DNA from: Apoda limacodes
Taxonomy: Eukaryota > Arthropoda > Insecta > Lepidoptera > Limacodidae
DNA: 64,000 nucleotides
Assembly: GCA_946406115.1 (NCBI GenBank)
Contig: OX291547.1
Location: forward strand, 12,157,001-12,221,000
Direction of reading: 5' to 3'
Each line of letters begins with the position of its first letter. Positions within the stretch are counted from its first letter, which is position 1. Below the pieces are notes generated by a model. That model had not been told where the DNA came from. It saw nothing but the letters and a program-made list of their open reading frames with translations, and did not search any database. Positions 47,581 to 57,994 of the stretch are shown one piece after another. The position numbers and the translations under genes were made by a program.

Positions 47581-48037
47581 TTGCTAAATATAAAAGTTTT
47601 AACTGACTTTTATAACAACTAATGTGTATTGACACGTTTTCAAAATTGCATTTTTTTTGCACTAAGATGATGCGCTAGACATAAACAAGTTTTACATCAT
47701 TGTATTTTATTAACTCTGGCCTGTTATATCTTAGCCTTAACAATATCAACTTGGTTTTATTATAATAGTAATATAGAAACAGTATCGCTTCGATGATGAG
47801 GAAACTTGAAACTTAGTATATTTTATGTGGTGGCAATAGCAACATATAGCGGAAAATCGAAACCGAAACCACACCGAAACCTTCCGTTCAGTATGCAAGG
47901 TCACACGCTGAACTAGAGCAGGCGATCAATGCTGCATAAATACCTACATACCTAATATCAAAGAGCAGATTCAATCAGCATCATACCACTTCATTATTGT
48001 TACCCGTAGCATTCTAATAGCATGATCAAATATTTTA

Positions 48038-48180
48038 ACCGACTTCAAAAAAGGAGGAGATTCTCAATTCTTCGGAAACTTGCTTTTTAATGTATGTTCC
48101 TTGATTACTCGAAGACGCCTGGACCGATTCAAGATTTTTTTTTATTTGAAAGGGTATATACTTTCCAGGTACTCACATAA
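48038..48180 (+). repeat. Common lepidopteran repeat (ACCGACTTCAAAAAAGGAGG)
   Basis: ACCGACTTCAAAAAAGGAGG followed by AGATTCTCAATTCTTCGG, CTGGACCGATTCAAGA and TTTGAAAGGGTATATACTTT. A diverged but ordered copy of a very frequent repeat. Confidence 0.7.
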
Positions 48181-48381
48181 TAATAATATAGTGAATTTAA
48201 AACTTGAACTTTTGGAGAAAGAAAATAATTGATGTTAATTTGGGACTGGTGAAACGATTTTTATGTTGATGATTGTATAACATTTTGTTTCGAGTATGAA
48301 TGTTTTAAGTGTACGAGAAAAAAAAGCAATTCTTAACTCAAAAGTAAAAAATAAAAAGTGTTTAACAAAAAAACCACTGGC

Positions 48382-48575
48382 TTCAAAAAGATGCATTAAA
48401 AAGGTAAAAGTAATTACTTATTTCCAAAAATCTGATCAGAATTACAGTTTGAAGTTGGTGCCTGTGTACCTAAAAGTTTATAACAGCCATTACTTGCATG
48501 ACACCAAAGTCAAACTGTAATTCAGATCAGATTTTTGGAAATATGAAATTATTTTAGTCCATCTTTTTGAACCAT
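48382..48575. mobile_element. Fold-back MITE with about 75 bp arms
   Basis: The inner arms 48420-48460 and 48502-48542 pair over 41 bases with about four mismatches (core ATTTCCAAAAATCTGATC). The pairing continues outward: TTCAAAAAGATG near 48382 with CATCTTTTTGAA near 48564. The loop is about 41 bases. Frames across it are by-products. Confidence 0.85.
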
Positions 48576-48606
48576 CTTTTTTAACACACGTAGCTATCTT
48601 TATTAT

Positions 48607-48840
48607 ACTAGCTGTCCCGGCGGACGTTGTTCCGCTGCCGTCCCTCTGTACCCGGCGCAAGTTGGTTTTTACCTATAGTGCCCGAGTCCGGCTCGCACTT
48701 GACATATCGAGATAAAAACTATCCTATCTTTTAAGTTGGATCAAATAACAGATATTTACGAAGTTTGATTTGAAATCGGTTCAGTAGTTTAGGAGTCCAT
48801 TGAGGACAAACATTGTGACACGAGATTTATATATATTAAG
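48607..48840 (-). mobile_element. Helitron-like non-autonomous element
   Basis: It reads on the minus strand from ATATATAAATCTCGTGTCAC to a terminus of GTTCCGCTGCCG...CGGGACAGCTAGT-type. It is nearly identical to the plus-strand copy 53951-54185. It carries CAAGTGCGAGCCGGACTCGG internally. Confidence 0.75.
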
Positions 48841-49321
48841 ATTATTTTATATATATAAAAATGAATCCCTATTTCCCTTGGTCACGCCATCACGCGTGAA
48901 CGGCTAGACCGATTTCGCTAATTCATTTTCTGTTGTGTTTGTTATTATCAGGAGAAGGTTCTTATGAAAACGGCTGGACCAATTCGGGTAATTTTCTTTG
49001 TGTTGTCTTTGTTAGTGTTAGGGCAAGGATGTTGTGTAAGAAAAAAACAGTCAAGTGCGAGTCGGACTCGCGCACTAAGGAAAACTCGAAGACGGCTGGA
49101 CCAATTCGGGTAATTTATTTTTGTTGTGTCTGTTAGTACGGGCAAGGATTTATGAAAGAAAAAAACTGTCAAGTGCGAGTCGGACAAGCGTACTAAGGGT
49201 TAACCGATTTTAATGAGGTTTTGGTAAGTTGTTATGCACATGCCGGTGAAGGTTTCTGAATTAGTACAACCCTTTCACAATAGGTTGGTGCGGAGAAACA
49301 ACGTTCGCCGGGTCAGCTAGT
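48841..49321 (+). mobile_element. Helitron-like element with internal tandem units
   Basis: Starts with TATATATATAAAAATGAATC and ends GTTCGCCGGGTCAGCTAGT at 49303-49321. Inside, units of about 118 bp beginning near 48966 and 49085 (CGGCTGGACCAATTCGGGTA, then GTCAAGTGCGAGTCGGAC) are tandem. A more diverged partial unit begins at about 48897. Confidence 0.75.
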
Positions 49322-50499
49322 TATTTATAATTGTGACTCATTACATTACATTTATTGATTTGTATGCACTTGCACACGAACTATTTTTTCAAATAGCAAC
49401 TCTAAGCAACTCTATTGATTAAAATTTACACACTAGAAGGCAAGAAAAGTAATGTTATATTTATCCACATATATTGTGCATAAATGACACACATAGGTAC
49501 GTGTTTTTGTAATAAAATAACAAATGTTTCTAATGTAAATAGACAATTATTGTGTTACAGCCACATCGCCGGTAAAGCTTAAACAAATCTTATCCTTCGA
49601 CTGTTAAGTCTTTCTTTGATTAAGTATTACAGGTATTTTACATGAATAGATCATACATTTTTTTTTACATACGTGGTGGAGAAGAAGTTGAAGTCTTTAG
49701 TTTTACATCACAAAATAGAAAAACAAATGCGAGTCGGACTAGAGCAAGGAAATATCAGCGGACCTGAGTTTATGGGAAGCGCATTCCAGCAAGGTCCGCA
49801 GATATTTCTGACGGGTTGAACATATGTATTCTAGTTACACTGAAAAAAAACTTTGGTTGAATTTACATACGTGCAGGTCGTACATAAAAGTTTTGTAAAC
49901 ATTACTGATAGACAGGTTAATTCAACTAAATTTAAGGTAAATTAAACCGTTTTCTTTAGTAGGTATACCTACTGAACCAAATTCACGTTATAGGACCGAA
50001 ATTAACCGTTAAATAGGTAAAGCCAACAATCTTTTTTTAGTGTAGTAACCAAGATCTGTGACATAAAGGCTAATTATGTGGCTCCTTCTTACTAGTAGGT
50101 AATCTCACAAAATACCTTTCACACACATGTAACATATATTATAATGTATACCTACTGACAAGATAAGACGAAGGTACAAAAAAGTAATAAATATTAATTC
50201 CTGTTTAATGACCAGTAATACCAGGCACATGATAATAAACAAGTGACATTTATATATGTACGCAAATTTATGCGTAGGTATATACCTACCTACGTCACAC
50301 GTCAAGAGCCTACAAAAAAGGTTGAGGTAAAAAAATTAGTTCTTAGCGACGACGACTCGATCCGAACACTAAAATGTCGGTCGGGATTTCTGATTGATTT
50401 AACTGGTTTATTATCGAAGAAGGTATTAGATAGGGATGTGTAGTTTTACCCATTGTTGTTAATAAATAATTGTGTTACTACCTAGTTTTTTTTTTTTGG
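49322..50499. other. No gene; isolated motif
   Basis: 49727-49750 holds a decayed core (AATGCGAGTCGGACTAGAGC). The rest is AT-rich. Confidence 0.4.
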
Positions 50500-50631
50500 A
50501 AATAAAATACTGGTCGACAAAGAAGGTCCTATGTTGCCTTGCCTCCACTACTGATGGTAATACTTAAATAACTTATATTTACCATCACTTGGAACGCAAG
50601 CTTTTTGCCATCTTAGTGGTATAAAAAAAAA
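50500..50631 (+). repeat. LINE 3' tail like that at 11788 and 58248
   Basis: CTTTTTGCCATCTTAGTGGT followed by ATAAAAAAAAA matches the end of the minus-strand LINE at about 11800 and the intronic copy at 58230-58248. Confidence 0.55.
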
Positions 50632-50990
50632 CGGGTTGCACTCCGGGAGTGCCGGCAGAACTGAAAACATACTCGCTATTTACTTCCCATCACTTCTTAT
50701 CCATATTTATTTGTTTATTTACTTTTTTGACGTTGTATATTTGACAGCTCAATCTGTCATAGAATTAAAATCCCATTTCCAACCTCCCTGTACTACTCAT
50801 AATCGCCATATACTAAAAATAAAAACTAACATAATGTAAATAAAGGTCACTTGTCCTAACGCGCGTGACATCTTACGAATTTTCGATCAGCACACGTGAC
50901 CTGACGCAAGTTTAACAGTTTTTACCCATCACAAAAAAAGTGCACAGCGCCGCTAAAGAAGTTTTCACTTCAAAAAGCCTGTTAGATGCT
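50632..50990 (+). repeat. Dispersed repeat (CGGGTTGCACTCCGGGAGTG)
   Basis: CGGGTTGCACTCCGGGAGTG followed by CCGGCAGAACTGAAAA, later GCACAGCGCCGCTAAAGAAG and TTTTCACTTCAAAAA, an order I recognise from frequent lepidopteran repeats. Confidence 0.6.
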
Positions 50991-51698
50991 ACTTTGGAAC
51001 GCCTCTCAGTAAGTCCGTTTTCAAAAAGACGAGTACAAGAGTATCTAGTTTAAATCACGAATTTGTATAAACAGTAATGCAATTGGCTGAAGCAGAAGTG
51101 TGCCAGGGTCATGTAGCAAGTTGTGTGTGGTACCTGCCTTACCCTTATAAATGTGATGTTAAACGTTTCCCAATAAAAGTATTTTATCGTATTTTACAAT
51201 TCGACTGAATTACTAATTCTGTCAATCGGAAAAAGATGGGCTTAATAATAAAAAAAATAAAAATGTTTTAATAAAAAAATAAAAAAACAGTCCGGAACAT
51301 GGACTGCTACACGTTAGTAGCACGTGGATCACCCGTAGTCATGCCAGACGAGTTGAGAACTCCTTATCTAATTTGGCCAAAGCAATACTGATATATTATT
51401 ATAAATACGTAAGTCAGTTGGTTTCGCGGTCAATGTTTTCAAGTGTTGTAACTAAAAAAAATTATAATCGTATTAATAGCTTGTAGTTGTTAAAATTAAC
51501 AAGATAAAAAGAAGAAAAACACAATATAACTATTAAATCTTACTAATATTACTATTCCGAAAGTCTTTTTGTTTGTCTTCCTTTTACGTTGCAACTGTGT
51601 TAATGTTGATTTTAAGATACTGGTGTAGATATAAACCGCAGGATTCTGGTGATTCTGGGCAATAATGAGCCATCATGCAATAAATGAAGTTAAAATAA
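50991..51698. other. No gene seen
   Basis: AT-rich DNA; 51290-51350 is slightly GC-richer but unassigned. Confidence 0.4.
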
Positions 51699-52220
51699 AG
51701 CCTAGTGCGAGTTGGAATCGCGCACCCACGGTTCCGTACCTATACAAACACAAACAAAAAATTGTACTGCCAAGCGGTCACCCATCGAAGTACTGACCAA
51801 GCCCGACGTTGCTTGACTTTGAATATGCTTTCCAACAAACAAATGTGTTATTGTTTCTCTTAATGATAAGCTAGATGGCGCTGTACCGGTAATTTAAAAT
51901 AATAATGGCTTGGGCCTGTCACACACTTGGCCAGTTTTTATTATTTATTGTTATACTTTAGAGTACACACTATTTTTCACTGCAAGTTTGAAGTTTTTAG
52001 TTTTTACGATAGAGCAAAAACAACGAAAATGTGTTTCTTGTATAGGGACCCCCTTAAATTTTTCACTTTTTTTTATTTCTTAGGTAATCTCCCATTATAA
52101 CAAATATTCTGTGGCTTCTACTTATTTCGGTCTAAAAGTTAGAGCCTATGAATGGTCGGACAGACAGATAGCGTAGTCTTAGTAATAGGGCTCCGTTGGC
52201 ACCCTCTGGGTACGAAACTT
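51699..52220 (+). mobile_element. CCGGCCAAGTGCGAG-family element containing a 5S rRNA scrap
   Basis: Diverged head CTAGTGCGAGTTGGAATCGC and GCACCCACGGTTCCGTACC; tail GACAGACAGATAGCGTAGTC, TTAGTAATAGGGCTCCG and a GGGTACGAAAC end. The 5S-like segment lies near its start. Confidence 0.75.
51770..51819 (-). pseudogene. 5S rRNA-derived fragment
   Basis: The minus strand reads AAGTCAAGCAACGTCGGGCT then TGGTCAGTACTTCGATGGGT and GACCGCTTGG. This follows metazoan 5S rRNA around its internal promoter (A box GCAACGTCGGGC, C box region GTACTTGGATGGGTGACCGC), with a few changes. Only about 50 of 120 bases are present, so it is a relic or part of a 5S-derived SINE, not a functional gene. Confidence 0.8.
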
Positions 52221-52914
52221 TACATATCAGCAAAGGTTTATGCTATTTATACCTACAACGATAATGTGACGTATTGCTCAATGATTAGAGTCTGTTAATG
52301 ACACATTTATTGCATAGTACGAATGTGGTCCTTGAACCTGTGACAGCACGGTGTAGCGTGATAGGTGGCAGACTAGTTGATAAATGTTAAATAAACTTTA
52401 TAAAAAATCGGGTCATATGAGTGTAATGGTCTGGTGTTTCAAGCGTCGATAGGGTACGGTAGCCGCTTAACATTATGTGGGTCGTTAACTTATTTGCCAC
52501 TCTGTTGGTATACATTTGGCTGTAAAATGGGGACATCCCGATCAAATCTGGATAGTTAACTCTATCGGTGTAGGGACATAAGAAATTTAACCAGTAGTCA
52601 AAGTCAAAGAAAAATGATTTAATCATTCGTGTTTGTTTTAAAAATGGCAAAACTAATATTTAATTCAATTATTGAATTAAAAAGGACTTTTGTTTGACTT
52701 TGACTTCTAGTTTAATCCTTGTGCCCCTTGAAAATTTTTAAATTCAGGGATGAAGTTAGTTATTTCCTTCCCAGAATCGAAATCAATATTTATTAAAATT
52801 GGTTCAGCAGTCAGCAGTATGACTATGACAAACGAACTTCCTGTTTGACAGATCCGCTGGAAATATTGTATATGGTAAAATACTAGGCAAGGCCCTGGCA
52901 CCTACTATGCAGTT
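52221..52914. other. No gene seen
   Basis: 52315-52385 has a faint tRNA-like string on the minus strand, too degenerate to call. The minus-strand frames here are unremarkable. Confidence 0.4.
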
Positions 52915-53500
52915 TGTTATCGTGATTTGATTTTAGAATGTAGATTAAAAAGTAATCAAAAGAGAATTAGAGTAGTGTGCGAGTTTGGTATAATCGGTAA
53001 TATACCATTTATTATATACCATATATTACCAATTATACCTATCTTGTTCTAGTATTTAAAATTTAAAATTTTACTTGGGTATTCTTTACTAATATTCTGA
53101 ACGGTACGAAGTTGAATGAACCCTGCTTCTGATAACCTTTTCAGTGCTCCGAACATAGGTTATATGCTTCCCCTCCCTTAGTGACGAGAAACGAACTAAG
53201 TAGATCCAAAGAACTTATTGAGCACTTATTAAGAAGAATTATTGAAATTGAAATAAGTTCAGAATATTAGTAAGGAACAATCAAGTTAGATTTTAAATTT
53301 GTTATCGGTAAAAATAATAAAAAATAATCTAATCAATTAATGTAATAATAATCTATCATATCAAGATAGGTAAAGCCGGTAACATATGGTATATTACCGA
53401 TATAATTGGTAATATATGGTGTATTACCAATTATATCTAACTCGCATACTACTCCGATTCTCACTTTGAATCTACATTCTGAAATTACAGCACGATTACA
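52915..53500. mobile_element. Large fold-back element, 586 bp
   Basis: Outer arms: ATCGTGATTTGATTTTAGAA, TGTAGATT and GAGTAGTGTGCGAGTTTGG (52919-52990) pair with 53410-53496. Inner arms: TTCTTTACTAATATTCTGAAC (53081-53101) pairs with 53257-53277 almost perfectly. The stretches between also pair loosely, so nearly the whole element folds back on itself. Palindromic GGTAATATATGGTGTATTACC units repeat at 53374-53432. Confidence 0.8.
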
Positions 53501-53950
53501 AATTTATAGGTACAATTAATTTGTAATACGTGTATTATAGTATAGGTGTATATTTATTATAGTATAGGTACTTTAATAAAACAATTTATTAATTGTTATT
53601 TCTCTTTCGTGTCGTAGGAATAAAAATATGGCATGAAACACAAGTCAACAAAAAAAAAATTATTTTCTGTTTGTTATTTAATGACTATTGTCTGATTTTT
53701 TTCATTGAAAAATAACCAAAAACTAAATTTATAATAAAAAAGATTGCTTTTGTACTTTATACGATGATGAATAAAATACACGATTTGCCAAATGCTTAGA
53801 GATTACCATTCTTAATAAGCAAACTTTATGAGATATAAATACTATTTCTTTTATAAATTAGGTAAAAGAAATAAAATCGGGTACACAGAAATCAGGCACC
53901 AAATTTGTGTTGACTTGTGATGATATGAACGTCTATGGGACCATTTTGTT

Positions 53951-54185
53951 ATCTTAATATATATAAATCTCGTGTCACAATGTTTGTCCTCAATGGACTC
54001 CTAAACTACTGAACCGATTTTGATCAAACTTCGTAAATATCTGTTATTTGATCCAACTTAAAAGATAGGATAGTTTTTATCTCGATATGTCAAGTGCGAG
54101 CCGGACTCGGGCACTATAGGTAAAAACCAACTTTCGCCGGGTACAGAGGGACGGCAGCGGAACAACGTTCGCCGGGACAGCTAGT
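53951..54185 (+). mobile_element. Helitron-like non-autonomous element
   Basis: Starts ATCTTAATATATATAAATCT, contains GAACCGATTTTGATCAAACT and CAAGTGCGAGCCGGACTCGG, and ends CGTTCGCCGGGACAGCTAGT. Inverted relative to 48607-48840, to which it is almost identical. Confidence 0.78.
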
Positions 54186-54781
54186 TATTTTATAAAAATG
54201 TAAACGCCGTCAAACATCATTTAATAAATTTTTGTTCTCAGTTACACACACCTGTGAATGTTAAATAAATCAATTCGAATTTTTGAATTATGGTGACTGA
54301 ACCCGCGGTGTACAGCCAGGATTAATATTTAATTTTAATAGAATTTTTCAAATCATAAGTTTTCTGTGAGCAACAGTGAGTGAAGTCTTTGCTTTTGTTT
54401 ATTAAAAATGCCGAACAAGTTAAAAACTTGTCGCTAAGTTCTAGTCTTCATTGATTCATATTCTAATTACGACATGTAAATAAATTAATAGTGCACACAG
54501 ACAGTGACAAACATTGCTGCGACCTTGTCCATTTTGAGCAAAGTTAGGACTTTAATTTTGCCAGAATTTACGTTGATACAGACATTTGGTTGCTAACTTC
54601 AAATTATAATAATTATTTATTATACGATGATATGTGTCAATCATTTTATGCAAGATTTTAATCATATAAGTTATCAGTATTTGCTTTAACTGAGAATAAT
54701 AATTTACTCCTCATGTTTTCCTTTATTATTCTTTAATTATGTAAACAGTATCTAAAAGAGGATAATTTTATAATTTTCCAG
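54186..54781 (+). other. Intron or 5' flank of transporter; splice acceptor
   Basis: AT-rich DNA ending in a good acceptor (TTTTATAATTTTCCAG, ending 54781). No upstream in-frame ATG exon is visible here. Confidence 0.6.
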
Positions 54782-54922
54782 CGACCTTGATCACGGCGGC
54801 GGCGGGCACGACAGTAGGATGGACTTCACCCACGCTGCCGATATTGATGGGTTCAAGCTCGCCCATTCCAACCTCTGCAGACCAGAGCTCGTGGATCGCA
54901 TCCATTATGATACTATGTTCAG
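54782..54922 (+). CDS. Tret1-like: Facilitated trehalose transporter Tret1-like, exon with TM1 to TM2 start
   Basis: First clearly coding exon of an SLC2/MFS sugar porter. Tret1 proteins move trehalose down its gradient across the plasma membrane, mainly between fat body, haemolymph and tissues. After two bases finishing a split codon it reads TLITAAAGTTVGWTSPTLPI, then LMGSSSPIPTSADQ and SSWIASIMILCS. GWTSP after membrane helix 1 and SWIAS before helix 2 are family signatures. The donor at 54923 (TTCAG followed by GTACCA) leaves one base G, which joins CT of the next exon to give Ala. The coding start lies in an unseen or uncertain upstream exon, because about 10-20 N-terminal residues are missing relative to family length. 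Trehalose specificity is inferred; it could be a related sugar carrier. Confidence 0.9.
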
Positions 54923-55254
54923 GTACCAACGCTTATTTACAATAAGTTTCTAATTTTCTTATAGTTATAATCGAAATAATTTGAAGTTTATTAAAAATCA
55001 CACCACCCACTAAATTTTAGGTCCAAAATTTATCCTTAGGACTGCGATATACCCATAGACTTCGAGTTCTGTAATCTGTCAAATAGACCTCGAAATATAC
55101 TCAAAAAATCGACAATAGTTTAGGAAGAAATAAAGTGAACCTTGGCCTTTTTGCTCTTTATATAAAGGCCACAGGTATGCTACGTCTCTGTCGCACTGTT
55201 TTCACATCTGGCTGAGAAATGCGCTGTCCATTTCTCTACATAACCTCTAGTGCT

Positions 55255-55510
55255 GCCTGTGGTTGCCATGTGGGCAAGACGTTGCAGATTTTGTAGTTTA
55301 TTCTTGACAAAACTTAGTTGAGTTTGGGGTCACCAAACAACTGAATCATACGTAAGAATGGGTCGGATTATGGCTGTATAGAACCAAAGGGTTATGGATG
55401 GCTTAAGGCCCCATTTCTTGCCTATTAGTCTTCTGCATTGCCAGAAGATTGTGCACGCTTCGGTTAGTTTCATGTTCAAATGGCTGCTCTAGTTCATCAT
55501 AGAAACTGAT
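55255..55510 (-). pseudogene. R1/I-type LINE relic (post-RT region)
   Basis: Minus strand: EACTIFWQCRRLIGKKWGLK, PSITLWFYTAIIRPILTYDS, VVWWPQTQLS and NLQRLAHMATTGSTRG. This is the region after the polymerase fingers in R1/I-group LINEs, where A(C)xxxWQCRRxxGxxWGL and RPILTYGSxVWWP are common. Only about 85 codons remain. Confidence 0.8.
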
Positions 55511-55849
55511 ATTCAAGTCTCTCTTGAGGCTACTTCTATAGCCGAACAGTTAAAAGATTTTAATTTCATAGTTTATTGATTGTTGGGTATGGAATAATTT
55601 CTCTGATCAATATTGTCAAAAAGTGTCTGCAATCAAAATACATAAGTCTCCGTAACTAAAACGCTGATTTAACAGGCGTGGAGTTTCCTAAATAACCTTA
55701 AATTAAGCCTGTATTTAAACAAAGAAAAGGATTCAACATGTTGAAAGTGCTGTGAATCTGCCCGCGGAGTGGCTATAACTTCTTACAAAAAGTAATTTTT
55801 TACCGGTCCAATAGACCAACACTTTAACTTCTTACCGTTCAAATCGAAC

Positions 55850-56050
55850 AATTAAATGTGCACTCCGAAACTTTTTAGGGGTCCATACATCAAGGATCAC
55901 CAGTGTGTCTGTCTGTCTGTCACAGCCAATTTTCTCCGAAGCTACGGGACTGCTTTAGTTGAATTTTGGTACACATACGAATTTCTATGATCCAAATACG
56001 AACGCGTAATGTAAATTTTGAATATGGTGGTGGTCCCTTTTTGGAGACCG
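55850..56050 (+). repeat. Dispersed repeat (CTGTCACAGCC family)
   Basis: GTGTCTGTCTGTCTGTCACA, GCCAATTTTCTCCGAAGCTA, TTGAATTTTGGTACACATAC and a GGTGGTCCCTTTTTGGAGAC end, as in many lepidopteran introns. Confidence 0.65.
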
Positions 56051-57219
56051 ATTAAAAATATATAAAAAAATTATGCAAACTGTACCGTGTGCTATTTTCA
56101 AAAAAAGGCTTGTTGTCTCAACCACTTATTTTTTTATAATTTTAAAATAAATAGTTTTAAAGCCGCTTACTAATCTAAAAAAAACACAAAAGTGAGGAAA
56201 TGTCATAACAAAAAATGGGTAATCGAACTTAAGTTAAAAAAATGTAAAATTAAATAATAACAATTTATTATATATGTAGCCAGGGAACCTAATTATATTT
56301 TTAGTACATTAATTTCATAGAAGAAAAAAAAATACTAGAATTTCGAAATGTGCTGCGCCAGCGCGTAAGTTACATAAAACGTGATATGCCAAGTTCAACC
56401 TTATGTGACCATGTTTAAAATGGTTTTACCTTGCTTTATGCTTAAGCAAGGTCACTGCTATGGCGTCTATCGTCCCCTCAAAATTTGTATATAGGATTCA
56501 ATCAGTCTGCAGGATCGGTCTTTAATTTGTCAATGTCCTACCTACGTAATTTTAAGATCGCTACAAATATGTTAATATCTATCACTATTTTACTTATAAT
56601 TTCATAAATAGTAATTAAGTAAGTAATTGATGACAATGATGTCACAGAGGTATGAAAATGTATTGCGTCTTTTGCTTTTCTTTTACTTTTTTCATGAATT
56701 ACGAAACAGCATTAATATCCTGTCCTCCTTTAAACTTATACAATTTTCAACAAACATTATAAAGTTTTGGCCGCATAAGGCCAAATACTATGATATTAAC
56801 GTAATTAAACCTAAAGTAACTTGCCAAAGGGTAGAGAAGATTATCCGTGATTACCGTGATGCTAATAAACCTCGATACGTCATTAACATCCTCTGCAAAA
56901 CTTAGTAAAACTTCTGGCATTATGCTCTATCTAAAAAGATTAAATTAATACCGCATTTCTTATTGTTAGAATTCATTGTATTATAAAGTCTATAAAATTA
57001 ACGATTTACATGTTCTGTTAAAAAATTATATGCATAATATTTAGTCAGTCGACGTATTTATTACATAACTTCATAGAGGTCTTCATAGTCTATACCTACT
57101 GTTTTTACCAAATAATTTAGAATGCTCAAGTCTAACCCTACATACGTATATTCTATACATCTACAACACAAGCTTAATTTAAACCAGTCGTCCCTAATTA
57201 AAAAATACCTTGTTTTCAG

Positions 57220-57476
57220 CTCTAAGTCCGATCCCTGCATCATACTTCGCGGACAAAATCGGCAGGAAGAAGACCCTGTTGCTTGCAGCATTCCCGTACA
57301 TCATCGGCTGGCTGCTGGTGATGTTCGCCAACAACATCCCCACCATCTACGTATCACGGCTAATCTCCGGCATCGGTTACGGAATTGCGTACACGACAGC
57401 ACCCATGTATCTGGGGGAGATTGCTTCCGATGAAGTTCGAGGAGCAATGGCTACACTCATTACAGTCATGTCCAAG
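57220..57476 (+). CDS. Tret1-like: Tret1-like transporter, exon with TM2 to TM5
   Basis: CT completes the Ala codon, then 85 codons: LSPIPASYFADKIGRKKTLL (the loop 2-3 signature DKxGRK), LAAFPYIIGWLLVMFANNIP, TIYVSRLISGIGYGIAYTTA (helix 4 arginine-containing RxxxGxGxG), and PMYLGEIASDEVRGAMATLI. PMYxGEIAxxxxRG is diagnostic for insect Tret1/GLUT-like sugar porters. It ends TVMSK at a consensus donor (AAG followed by GTAAAC), phase 0, joining LGILSQY of the next exon. Another frame at 57122-57433 is a shadow. Confidence 0.96.
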
Positions 57477-57994
57477 GTAAACAAGACTAGTTTTTTACTT
57501 TTTTGCTAAGTATGCATGTAATTATGTATATATGTGTACTGACAAGAAGTTGACATTATTACGACATAAATCCTTGTGGACATATTGCTAATAATAATTA
57601 TACCATGAGATAAAAACGGACTGAGTCATATATATATCGATACATTAAATAATATATGTTAAAAAGTGCCATATCAATAATATATTTTTTGTGCACGATA
57701 TTAGGATTTATTTAGGAGTCATAAACGATTATTTATTTCATTTATGCGCAAGTTAGGTATAGGTATCACTTTGACCATGAAAATTTAGTACCTACATAAA
57801 GGTTAGCTTATCTCTAAAAGATATCTAACAACATTGTTGTGACCCTGACATTAATATGAGTATGTATATACAGTATAATTAAAACAATTCATCATCATTT
57901 CAGACAAAAGCAGTTCACTGTTTCCGAGGGTTTCCCCATATGTCTATAAGATGGCCGATCTTAAAATATATTTGTATGTTACTGCGTTATCGAG

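Larger units (their letters stand above)
54923..57219 (+). other. Transporter intron with repeat insertions
   Basis: GT...AG intron of about 2.3 kb (phase 1), acceptor TTGTTTTCAG ending 57219. It holds a minus-strand LINE relic (55255-55510) and a dispersed repeat (55850-56050). A 92-codon frame at 56627-56905 shows no recognisable domain. Confidence 0.85.

Noticed and set aside
48296..48520. 74-codon lysine-rich frame
   Set aside because: Runs into the fold-back MITE arm and is composition-driven.
51770..51819. Functional 5S rRNA gene
   Set aside because: Less than half the gene is present, with substitutions and no terminator.
52315..52385. tRNA-like string with an AGGTTCAAGGACC-type B box on the minus strand
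   Set aside because: No plausible cloverleaf or A box at proper distance.
56627..56905. 92-codon frame inside the transporter intron
   Set aside because: No domain, and it lies between well-defined exons with correct splice phases that skip it.
57061..57433. Frames overlapping the second transporter exon on other frames or strand
   Set aside because: Shadows of the real exon at 57220-57476.
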